DNA from: an uncultured Sphingopyxis sp.
Lineage (GTDB): Bacteria; Pseudomonadota; Alphaproteobacteria; Sphingomonadales; Sphingomonadaceae
DNA length: 6,887 bases
Reading direction: 5' to 3'
Assembly: GCA_937957805.1 (NCBI GenBank)
Contig: CALFXW010000094.1
Coordinates: 1-6,887 of the forward strand
The notes beneath the pieces are model-generated. The model saw nothing but the letters and a program-made list of their open reading frames with translations. It ran no database searches and was not told the origin of the DNA. Position numbers and translations under genes: made by a program. Below are positions 1 through 4,279 of the stretch, piece by piece. The first letter of the stretch is position 1. Each line of letters starts with the position of its first letter.

Positions 1-699
1 CTCCTTCGAGCTCAGTCGCCGGGTCCGCTTCTGGGTCGCGAGCTTTTTTGCGCCCTTGGTAGGATGCTGATCAATCAGACCCTTGTGCTTGGCGTGACCA
101 AGGATCGCCTGCAATGTGCCGACGCAGCGGCCTGCTACGCCGGGGCCACCGGTGGCTTTCCCACCGCGGCCGCCAGATCGCAGCTTCGCGGTTTTGCCGT
201 GCAGAACGTCGGTCTGCATCTTCTCGACATCGGCAATCGTCAGGTGCCGCGCTTTGCGGTTACCGAGCAACGGCTTGATGTGCGTCTCAATGCGGCTCTC
301 ATCCATGTTCAGGGAAGACGTCTTGATCGGACGGTTCCGGCGGCCAAGCAGATTTCCGGCGCGAGCCTCCTTCAGATACCAGTCGCACATCGCCGTGACC
401 GTCATCTCTGCGCGCGCCGCGATCACCTCTTCTGCAGGGTCCAGGCCCGCCGCAACTTCACCCAGTTTGATCTTGGCCAGATCGCGGGCCTGCTCGACGG
501 TGATCAAACCAAAACGCCCGATCTTGACCCGGCGGATACGCCCTTCCTGGTTCACATATTGGATGACGAACGACTTCACGCCGCTCGCTCCAACCCTAAT
601 TCCGAACCCTTTGATCTCGGTGTCCCAAAGGAAGCTCTGTCCGGATGCCGGAATCGATAAAGCGTCGATATTCCGTTTGTTTAGCTTCGCCAGCGCCAT
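1..699 (-). CDS. int: Tyrosine-recombinase integrase, N-terminal 233 residues (cut by left edge)
   Basis: Integrase of the tyrosine-recombinase family, which would insert and excise the island ending at the tRNA-Gly fragment at 881-925. The frame is open from ATG at 699 to base 1, so the C-terminal catalytic domain with the R-H-R-Y residues is outside the window. Residues about 3-90 match the arm-binding DUF4102 domain of P4-type integrases (FLWDTEIKGFGIRVG, KIGRFGLITVEQAR, GLDPAEE). Residues about 98-215 look like the helical core-binding domain (MTVTAMCDWYLKEARAG, HIKPLLGNRKARHLT). The ATG has a strong GGAGG ribosome site six bases upstream. The gene starts about 180 bases from the att site and reads away from it, as is common for islands in tRNA genes. 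A low-complexity GG-rich stretch (residues 176-190) lies in the core-binding region. Whether the full gene is intact cannot be seen. Family call is secure; activity is not. Confidence 0.93.
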   Translation of the reverse strand, partial: MALAKLNKRNIDALSIPASGQSFLWDTEIKGFGIRVGASGVKSFVIQYVNQEGRIRRVKIGRFGLITVEQARDLAKIKLGEVAAGLDPAEEVIAARAEMTVTAMCDWYLKEARAGNLLGRRNRPIKTSSLNMDESRIETHIKPLLGNRKARHLTIADVEKMQTDVLHGKTAKLRSGGRGGKATGGPGVAGRCVGTLQAILGHAKHKGLIDQHPTKGAKKLATQKRTRRLSSKE

Positions 700-714
700 T
701 CAAACCTCCAAATC

Positions 715-742
715 ATATTACGCGGACCCTGCCGGAGGGCAA
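715..742 (-). promoter_or_regulatory. Possible integrase promoter
   Basis: Read on the minus strand, TAATAT (715-720) is a good -10 box, with TTGCCC (737-742) sixteen bases upstream as a weak -35 box. It lies just upstream of the GGAGG site and ATG of the integrase gene. The AT-rich stretch 741-845 between this promoter and the att site is where arm-type integrase or excisionase sites would be expected. It contains two adjacent AGTAAC hexamers (744-755), but I cannot assign a protein to them. Confidence 0.4.
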
Positions 743-880
743 AAGTAACAGTAACGTAATAGGATTTTATCGTTTCGAGGCCAAGAGACGGAAATGCGCT
801 TCGGCGTAAAAACTCATAAACCGTTGTTTTATAGTAATATATACAACCGCCGGATACTGCGGAAAAGGCTGACCCTAACG

Positions 881-925
881 TTGCCAAGGTTGGGGTCGAG
901 GGTTCGAATCCCTTCGCCCGCTCCA
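881..925 (+). other. attR-like site: 3' half of tRNA-Gly(GCC)
   Basis: These 45 bases read as a tRNA from the anticodon loop to the encoded CCA: loop TTGCCAA (881-887, anticodon GCC), 3' anticodon strand GGTTG (888-892), five-base variable region, T stem and loop GAGGG-TTCGAAT-CCCTT (898-914), acceptor strand CGCCCGC (915-921), discriminator T and CCA (923-925). The expected 5' half (acceptor GCGGGCG, D arm, CAACC stem strand) is absent; bases 835-880 have none of these. A 3'-only tRNA fragment next to an integrase is the standard footprint of integration into a tRNA 3' end, with the element on the left here. It is not a functional tRNA. Confidence 0.88.
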
Positions 926-1132
926 GTTTTTCAAACACTTTCGAGACTTAGAGCCTCCGAGCCACCCCCTCGGGTTGCCGGCGGGGTTACCGTGCCCTGT
1001 GTGAAAGAAGCGACCCGCAGAGGCCTCTGCGAGCCGCTTCCTTCGGTCCTTAGCCTTGGATACCTCTCCCCGCCGGGACGGGGCTGTCTCTAAGTGCAAG
1101 GCTTCGACTGGCGAAGAACGCCGCGCCGGGAC
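926..1132. other. Non-coding stretch right of the att site with inverted repeats
   Basis: No credible gene is seen. The main structure is a GC-rich inverted repeat at 1007-1040: outer arms GAAGCG/CGCTTC (1007-1012, 1035-1040), a 3x3 internal loop, and an inner perfect palindrome CGCAGAGGCCTCTGCG (1016-1031). Two smaller hairpins follow: CCCCG/CGGGG around 1066-1085 and CTTCG-5 nt-CGAAG at 1102-1116, the latter just past the stop of the minus-strand HTH gene at 1133. These could end transcription of that gene, though none has a clear T-tract. Short reading frames over the tRNA fragment here are translation artefacts. Confidence 0.45.
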
Positions 1133-1642
1133 CTAAGCCGATTGCTTGTGCTTGGGCCGGGAGAGCGCCTTGCTCTTTGCCCTCGCCTCCTCCTTCGCCT
1201 TCGTGAACTCGGGCTCAAGCTCCTTCATCTTCTTGACGAGCCCCGTGAGGTCATACTCGTTGCTGGTCTTGCCCTTGCCCGGACTGGTCCGACCGATCCG
1301 TTGAATCAGGCCCGCACCCTCCATCTCCGCGATGTGCCGCTGAATTTGGCGGTCGCTCATGCCCATTCGCTCCGCCAATGTCGCCTTGGAGGGCCACGGC
1401 CGCCGGTCGGCTGACCACCACTGGTCGAGGAGGTGCATGACGATGTTGAACTGGACCGGGTTGAGCCCAATCCGCGCCTGCGCCTTCATCAATAGCGAGG
1501 GAGTGATGCAGAAGCCCACGTCCATCACCGGCTTGCCAAACTTCTTCTCCGAGGCCTTCCGCGTGTCCTGCTTGCCGGATTGCGCGAACAGGTCGGCAAG
1601 GTTCAGAACCTTCTTGTCGTCGTCAGATTGCGTCGCGCTCAT
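1133..1642 (-). CDS. Winged helix-turn-helix DNA-binding protein
   Basis: Predicted 169-residue DNA-binding protein. Residues about 83-118 form a recognisable winged HTH (WPSKATLAERMGMSDRQIQ, then HIAEMEGAGLIQRIGR), preceded by a helical segment (ITPSLLMKAQARIGLNPVQF, residues 46-65) of the kind found before the HTH in plasmid- and island-encoded replication or regulatory proteins. The N-terminus is polar; the C-terminal 30 residues are very Lys/Ala/Glu-rich, probably a charged helix. The ATG at 1642 has AAGGA seven bases upstream. It is separated from the operon on its right by about 230 bases and probably has its own promoter. It may regulate, or help replicate, a mobile element, but no target is evident. 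The DNA-binding role is well supported from the motif; the biological role is inference. Confidence 0.82.
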   Translation of the reverse strand: MSATQSDDDKKVLNLADLFAQSGKQDTRKASEKKFGKPVMDVGFCITPSLLMKAQARIGLNPVQFNIVMHLLDQWWSADRRPWPSKATLAERMGMSDRQIQRHIAEMEGAGLIQRIGRTSPGKGKTSNEYDLTGLVKKMKELEPEFTKAKEEARAKSKALSRPKHKQSA

Positions 1643-1664
1643 TGCCGTGTCCTTTCATGCCCCC

Positions 1665-1693
1665 ATGTATGCCCGATCTCCGAGGCATTGCAA
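1665..1693 (-). promoter_or_regulatory. Possible promoter of the HTH gene
   Basis: On the minus strand, TTGCAA (1688-1693) and ATACAT (1665-1670) are separated by 17 bases and precede the HTH start codon at 1642 by a short leader carrying AAGGA. Both boxes deviate from consensus, so this is a weak call. The repeats at 1705-1741 lie immediately upstream of the -35 box, where an activator or autoregulator could bind. Confidence 0.3.
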
Positions 1694-1704
1694 GCGCACC
1701 GACC

Positions 1705-1741
1705 AGACGCAGGCGTCCTATGCTACAAGACGTAGGCGTCC
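1705..1741. promoter_or_regulatory. Operator-like tandem dyads AGACGYAGGCGTCC
   Basis: Two 14-bp copies differing at one base occur at 1705-1718 and 1728-1741, 23 bp apart. Each is itself a dyad: GACGC-AG-GCGTC in the first and an imperfect GACGT-AG-GCGTC in the second. A further dyad, CTAC-5 nt-GTAG, spans 1723-1735. Repeated dyads about two helical turns apart, upstream of a regulator gene and of a ribosome site on the opposite strand, suggest a binding site for a dimeric transcription factor. The neighbouring HTH protein is the simplest candidate; this is inference. Confidence 0.5.
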
Positions 1742-1765
1742 GGTAGCTCCGGTCATGGAGGACCT

Positions 1766-1819
1766 ATGAATCAGGATAGCCCGTTAATCGGCATTACGGC
1801 TAACCGTATCACGAACTAG
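1766..1819 (+). CDS. 17-codon ORF with strong ribosome site; leader peptide or gene remnant
   Basis: ATG at 1766 is preceded by GGAGG (1758-1762) at close spacing, and the frame MNQDSPLIGITANRITN ends at TAG 1817-1819. It is the only plus-strand start in this accessory region with such a clear ribosome site. The operator-like repeats at 1705-1741 lie upstream. A short inverted repeat (TACGG-CTAA-CCGTA, 1795-1808) falls inside the frame near the stop. It could be a leader peptide, or the surviving start of a gene whose body was replaced when the HEPN cassette arrived. I do not recognise the peptide, and its expression is uncertain. Confidence 0.3.
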   Translation: MNQDSPLIGITANRITN

Positions 1820-1874
1820 GACAGTGACAGGACCGGGCGCGGATGTCCGGTGGGGTGGGCCAAATTTCTTGCGA

Positions 1875-2372
1875 TCACCTCGTCCAGTTGATCTTGGGGT
1901 CCTTGTGGAGGTGGCCCACTCTGCGGACCTTGAGGCGGTCCCATCCGCTGTAACCATACTCGGCATCAAACGCGGCCGTGAGTCGATTCAGGGCCGCGAG
2001 GGCGTTGGTGGCCTGCGTCTGGCATTCAGCGAGATTGTAAACGCGCTCACCGTGGACGAGCTTGTTACGCATTTTCGCGGTCGCATCGAATGTCGCCCAA
2101 TCGGCGCCAATCAGGGACGGCAGCTTGCGATGCTTTGGGTCATAGAGCTCCCATGCGTCCTTGAGCCTTTCGAGTCCGCCTAGGCCCTTCACGATCTTCT
2201 CCGCGTCCGTGGACCTGAATCCGGCCGAGACCACGAGTTGCCGCAGCGTCCGCCGGAGTGTCTTTTCGACCGTGAAGGCGGTGGTGACGAGCGCCTCCGC
2301 GTGATGGCCGTTGCTAATCAGGTCGGTGATTCGCTGGACAGCGCCCGCGTAGCCGATTTTGACTGGATACAT
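1875..2372 (-). CDS. HEPN-domain protein (possible RNase, toxin or defence type)
   Basis: Helical protein of 165 residues. The segment MRNKLVHGERVY contains R102 and H107 in the Rx4H arrangement, with N after the Arg, as in the HEPN superfamily, whose conserved Arg and His form an RNase active site in toxins, Abi proteins and CRISPR effectors. The preceding helices (residues about 9-48, with GHHAEALVTTAFTVEKTLRR) fit the usual HEPN bundle. No nucleotidyltransferase (MNT) antitoxin gene adjoins it, so it is not a classical MNT-HEPN pair. ATG at 2372 has only a weak upstream GGGGAA. It lies 53 bases after the YozE-like gene and is probably the last gene of that operon. Some HEPN proteins are non-catalytic, so nuclease activity is inference. 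The domain call rests on the motif and helical pattern, without a profile search. Confidence 0.72.
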   Translation of the reverse strand: MYPVKIGYAGAVQRITDLISNGHHAEALVTTAFTVEKTLRRTLRQLVVSAGFRSTDAEKIVKGLGGLERLKDAWELYDPKHRKLPSLIGADWATFDATAKMRNKLVHGERVYNLAECQTQATNALAALNRLTAAFDAEYGYSGWDRLKVRRVGHLHKDPKINWTR

Positions 2373-2425
2373 GATTCCCCACGCTTATTGCCCAAGGAGC
2401 GCATAGCGTCCTGCGGTAGCGAAGG

Positions 2426-2770
2426 CTAGTCCGAGCACCTCTCGCGCTCCCACGCCGCCACGAGCGTCTCGTCACCCCACTGCGCCATGTCCCGGGCATA
2501 CGCGCGCCAGATTTGGCGGCCCGCCTCCAATGCATCGGGACACGCGCGCTTGCTCAACAGGTAGCCCTCGACCGTCTCCCAGCTCTTCGGGGCGGCCGGG
2601 AAGGCAGCATCCCCGAGGCCGTCGCGCGCGAAGTCTCCGCGCGGGTCATCGTGATACTGGTAGAGCTCCAAGTATTGCTTCAATGTGCAGGAGGCGGCCA
2701 GCTCGCGCCACTCCCCATACCAAGCCGCGCTCCGGCTCTTCCAGTCATTCGGCGTGTTGGTGGTGGTCAC
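2426..2770 (-). CDS. YozE/SAM-like fold protein
   Basis: Predicted 114-residue cytoplasmic protein. Residues about 29-93 match the YozE SAM-like family (PF06855): LKQYLELYQYHDDPRGDFARD, then a short FP-containing turn, SWETVEGYLLSKRACPDAL, and a final helix with W88. The pattern (helix, D-x2-G-D-x-A-x-D, FP, Y-L, W) is characteristic. The family has a small helical fold and no established biochemical activity, and occurs on chromosomes and mobile elements. The start is GTG at 2770, chosen because GGAGG (2778-2782) lies seven bases upstream. The nearby ATG at 2775 is out of frame and stops after two codons. The gene follows the zinc-ribbon gene by 21 bases and precedes the HEPN gene by 53, suggesting one transcript. 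Confidence 0.82.
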   Translation of the reverse strand: MTTTNTPNDWKSRSAAWYGEWRELAASCTLKQYLELYQYHDDPRGDFARDGLGDAAFPAAPKSWETVEGYLLSKRACPDALEAGRQIWRAYARDMAQWGDETLVAAWERERCSD

Positions 2771-2791
2771 GACATTTCCTCCATTCGGGAG

Positions 2792-2977
2792 CTACACTGC
2801 ATAGGGACTGGTCTCCGCCGCCCTATTCGAGCACGCCCCGCAAAGCCGATGGTGGTTGCCCTCGCTCTCGAAGGGCTTGCGGCATCGTAGGCAGGGGCGC
2901 GTCGTGGTCCCGGCCAAGTCCCCATGCACGTCGCGGCGACGGCGATTGGGCGACGGGAGGTAGCGGGGCCACGCCAT
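2792..2977 (-). CDS. Small zinc-ribbon protein
   Basis: A 61-residue protein dominated by a two-knuckle zinc-binding motif, C29-x2-C32 and C46-x2-C49, with the intervening pattern KPFESEGNHHRLC. Such F-x-S-x-G-x-x-x-R-L-C zinc ribbons are common in small proteins of alphaproteobacterial islands and plasmids, usually with no assigned function. The N-terminal part is Arg-rich (RRRRD, residues 12-16), which would suit nucleic-acid binding. ATG at 2977 comes three bases after the stop of the upstream minus-strand gene, so translation is probably coupled. In-frame extension is impossible because a stop lies two codons upstream. The four cysteines are seen directly; any regulatory role is inference. 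Confidence 0.75.
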   Translation of the reverse strand: MAWPRYLPSPNRRRRDVHGDLAGTTTRPCLRCRKPFESEGNHHRLCGACSNRAAETSPYAV

Positions 2978-2980
2978 CGC

Positions 2981-3343
2981 TCAGCCGTCCACCAGCGCCC
3001 GCATCATGCCCAAGGCGACGGCCTGCCGGCGGGACAGCTTATCGACCGAGACAAGCTCGGCCGCGTGGGGCGAGCGGATCACGTCCACCCACACCTCGCC
3101 CCGCGCGCCGGGCTGGCGCAGCAGCCCGAAGAACGCGCCCAGCTCGGCCGCATCGACCCGGAACAGCCGCGCGATCTTGCTGACGATGGGGACCGTGGGC
3201 CAACGGCTCGGCTCGTTGCACCGGGCGTCGATCAGCGCCGCCAGGTGCGCGGAGCGCGTGTTGTGGTCGAACAGGGCGAGGTAGCCGTTGCGGAAGCTAT
3301 GTTCAGCACGCGGGGTGGACGCCAGAAATGACAGACGATGCAT
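2981..3343 (-). CDS. Unrecognised 120-aa protein, probably 5'-truncated
   Basis: The open frame encodes 120 residues. The C-terminal two thirds look like a genuine helical protein: residues about 34-75 (HLAALIDARCNEPSRW, then TVPIVSKIARLFRVDAAEL) resemble an HTH-like bundle, and residues about 100-118 form a Lys/Arg-containing helix. I do not recognise the family. The only ATG, at 3343, has no ribosome site and lies inside the plus-strand yjdM-like gene starting at 3328. No ATG, GTG or TTG occurs in frame further down until residue 92. The likeliest reading is that the true start was lost at an element junction near 3290-3325. It is the first gene of the minus-strand cassette and is probably translationally coupled to the zinc-ribbon gene, whose start is four bases beyond this stop. 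Confidence 0.5.
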   Translation of the reverse strand: MHRLSFLASTPRAEHSFRNGYLALFDHNTRSAHLAALIDARCNEPSRWPTVPIVSKIARLFRVDAAELGAFFGLLRQPGARGEVWVDVIRSPHAAELVSVDKLSRRQAVALGMMRALVDG

Positions 3344-3630
3344 ATGTATATGACGCGGATAGCGGCGAATGGATGTCTGCCGCCGAGCTCGCGGCCAAGC
3401 GCGCGGCGGCGGCGGTGGTCGTCGTGCGCGATGCGGTGGGCAATATATTGGCCGATGGCGATCAGGTGACGCTGATAAAGGATCTGACGGTTAAGGGCGC
3501 GGGGCAGACGTTGCGGCAGGGGACGGTCATCAAATCCATCCGCCTGACCGGCGATGCCCAGGAAATTGACTGTAAATATGACGGGATAAAGGGGTTGGTG
3601 CTGCGCGCCGAATTTGTGCGTAAGCGATAG
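3328..3630 (+). CDS. yjdM: PhnA/YjdM-like protein (alkylphosphonate-utilisation family), short form
   Basis: A 100-residue protein whose residues about 32-100 match the PhnA/YjdM C-terminal domain: VRDAVGNILADGDQVTLIKD, VKGAGQTLRQGTVIKSIRLT, IDCKYDGIKGLVLRAEFVRK. E. coli YjdM (about 111 aa) carries a four-cysteine zinc ribbon before this domain. Here that is replaced by an acidic segment (YVYDADSGEWMSAAE) and an Ala-rich helix with no cysteines, so this is the short form. The old link to phosphonate use comes from gene naming; the biochemical role is unclear, and it is not phosphonoacetate hydrolase. ATG at 3328 has only a weak GTGGA upstream, and the bases before it change character (see the junction). 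TATGTT at 3298-3303 could serve as a -10 box. A REP cluster begins about 20 bases after the stop. Confidence 0.87.
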   Translation: MTDDAYVYDADSGEWMSAAELAAKRAAAAVVVVRDAVGNILADGDQVTLIKDLTVKGAGQTLRQGTVIKSIRLTGDAQEIDCKYDGIKGLVLRAEFVRKR

Positions 3631-3651
3631 GCAGGATGTTTCGGCCCCAGG

Positions 3652-3765
3652 CCCCTGCTTGCGCAGGGGCACGGCAAGGGCACCCCCTGCCTGCGCAGGG
3701 GCACGGCAAGGGCACCCCCTGCCTGCGCAGGGGCACAAAGTGGATACCCCCTACAGAGGCACCGA
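3652..3765. repeat. Tandem 32-bp REP array, three full copies plus one degenerate
   Basis: Units start at 3652, 3684 and 3716, with a degenerate fourth at 3748, so the period is exactly 32 bp. Each full unit begins with a perfect hairpin CCCCTGC-YTGC-GCAGGGG (7-bp stem, 4-base loop), at 3652-3669, 3684-3701 and 3716-3733, followed by about 14 bases (CACGGCAAGGGCAC in the first two). The third unit's tail differs and the fourth has lost most of its stem. The hairpin is part of the repeat and there are no unique spacers, so this is not CRISPR. Confidence 0.85.
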
Positions 3766-3772
3766 GAAATAT

Positions 3773-3796
3773 CCCCCTCCCCTTCAGGGGAGGGGG
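3773..3796. repeat. 10-bp perfect-stem hairpin (CCCCCTCCCC/GGGGAGGGGG)
   Basis: Perfect inverted repeat with arms 3773-3782 and 3787-3796 around the loop TTCA. It is a pyrimidine/purine strand-asymmetric palindrome, followed by further G-runs to about 3830, including a 12-bp direct repeat GGTGGGGGATTG at 3803-3814 and 3823-3834. A related but distinct hairpin, CCTCCCCG-GCA-CGGGGAGG, occurs at 3901-3919. Both look like one G/C-rich REP subtype. Confidence 0.7.
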
Positions 3797-3845
3797 GTTA
3801 GGGGTGGGGGATTGATAAGCTCGGTGGGGGATTGCTGTGATGCGA

Positions 3846-3872
3846 CTGGATCCCTGCATTCGCGGGGATGAC
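3846..3872 (+). repeat. REP element, CTGGATCCCTGC type
   Basis: Hairpin ATCCCTGC-ATTC-GCGGGGAT (3850-3869, one T-G pair), flanked by CTGG before and GAC after. This matches the widespread class of bacterial REPs of the form GGATYCC..GGRATGAC. A 12-base fragment of its right half (GCGGGGATGACA) recurs at 3998-4009, suggesting decay or partial duplication. A mirror-image copy lies at 4022-4045. Confidence 0.75.
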
Positions 3873-3900
3873 AAAGGGGGGAAGAAGCACAGCACCAATT

Positions 3901-3919
3901 CCTCCCCGGCACGGGGAGG
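3901..3919. repeat. GC-rich hairpin CCTCCCCG/CGGGGAGG
   Basis: Perfect 8-bp stem (3901-3908 with 3912-3919) around the three-base loop GCA. It resembles the 3773-3796 hairpin in having a CTCCCC/GGGGAG stem, so it is probably the same subtype. Confidence 0.6.
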
Positions 3920-3961
3920 GGGCGGCTGTGGCTGGCGCGAAGCGGTGGTGGAGGGGTTGAT

Positions 3962-3986
3962 GGATTCCGGCCTTCGCCGGAATGAC
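3962..3986 (+). repeat. REP element, GGATTCCGGC type
   Basis: Perfect 8-bp hairpin ATTCCGGC-CTTC-GCCGGAAT (3964-3983), preceded by GG and followed by GAC. It has the same flanks and layout as the 3846-3872 element but a different stem, with compensating changes on both arms. Confidence 0.78.
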
Positions 3987-4021
3987 GGGGAGATATAGCG
4001 GGGATGACAGTGGTTGCTTGT

Positions 4022-4045
4022 ATCCCTGCGAAAGCAGGGATCCAG
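4022..4045 (-). repeat. REP element, inverted copy of the ATCCCTGC type
   Basis: Perfect 8-bp hairpin ATCCCTGC-GAAA-GCAGGGAT (4022-4041) followed by CCAG, so its outer flank (CTGG on the minus strand) is the mirror of the 3846-3872 element. Together with 3962-3986 it forms a head-to-head arrangement like the composite BIMEs of enterobacteria. Confidence 0.75.
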
Positions 4046-4074
4046 TGGTTGGCGCATTGCCTTGACGGTCTAGG

Positions 4075-4155
4075 CTCCTGCATACGCCGGAGCACAATGA
4101 CAACGCCTCCTGCATACGCCGGGGCACAGTTAAGCTCCTCCTGCATACGCCGGAG
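4075..4155 (+). repeat. Second tandem REP array, three copies at 31-32 bp
   Basis: Near-identical cores CTCCTGCATACGCCGGAG at 4075-4092, 4107-4124 (one substitution near the end) and 4138-4155; start-to-start distances are 32 and 31 bp. Each can fold as CTCCTGC-ATAC-GCCGGAG with one mismatch. The first two are followed by CAC, and the first and third by AATGAC within a few bases. Aligned with the 3652 array they share C-x-CCTGC-x-T-x-CGC-x-GG-x-GCAC and the same period, so both arrays probably come from one ancestral unit. Confidence 0.8.
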
Positions 4156-4279
4156 AGCAATGACGATGCACTGTGCACAGCATCTTGGGCGGCTTGGCGC
4201 GAACCAAATTCTCGACTTTATGCTCTGCCGCGATAGTCAGCGCCTGTGATGCTGGCGAATATTCCGTCCAAACGCCCCG

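Larger units (their letters stand above)
3631..4279. other. Gene-free intergenic region packed with REP-like hairpins
   Basis: No credible gene on either strand; the open frames here are products of GC-rich repeats (Pro/Arg-rich, with repeated peptide units). The stretch lies between the 3' ends of two convergent genes, yjdM-like (+) and TetR (-), a typical place for repetitive extragenic palindromes. Individual repeats are listed separately. The hairpins next to each gene could act as terminators or protect mRNA ends, but none has a clear T-tract. The last 110 bases (about 4165-4279) show only a short palindrome TGTGCACA near 4170 and nothing else I can name. Confidence 0.8.

Noticed and set aside
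64..748. Long plus-strand frames opposite the integrase
   Set aside because: They are Arg/Pro-rich and lie antisense to a well-supported integrase frame with domain motifs and a strong ribosome site.
835..925. Complete tRNA-Gly gene
   Set aside because: Only the 3' half from the anticodon loop is present; the preceding bases cannot form the acceptor, D arm or 5' anticodon strand.
681..1099. Minus-strand frames over the tRNA fragment with peptides such as KGFEPSTPTLAT and GRRDSNPRPQPWQ
   Set aside because: These are the well-known false proteins produced by translating tRNA T-arm and acceptor sequence antisense. They have no ribosome site and do not look like a protein family.
1719..1741. 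BlaI/CopY-type operator (CTAC-5-GTAG) with a TATGCT -10 box on the plus strand
   Set aside because: The dyad is short, overlaps the longer AGACGYAGGCGTCC repeats, and no matching -35 box or BlaI-like gene is present. Kept only as part of the general operator-like feature.
2530..3183. 217-codon plus-strand frame
   Set aside because: Extremely Arg/Pro/Ser-rich, as expected from the GC-rich antisense of three real minus-strand genes; no recognisable motif.
3652..4155. CRISPR array
   Set aside because: Spacing is regular near 32 bp, but the whole unit repeats, there are no unique spacers of constant length, and no cas genes are in view. REP-type tandem hairpins explain it better.
3530..4178. 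Minus-strand frames of 120-175 residues across the intergenic region
   Set aside because: They translate the hairpin repeats into repeated Pro/Arg/Cys peptides and disagree with each other in frame, with no ribosome site or family resemblance.
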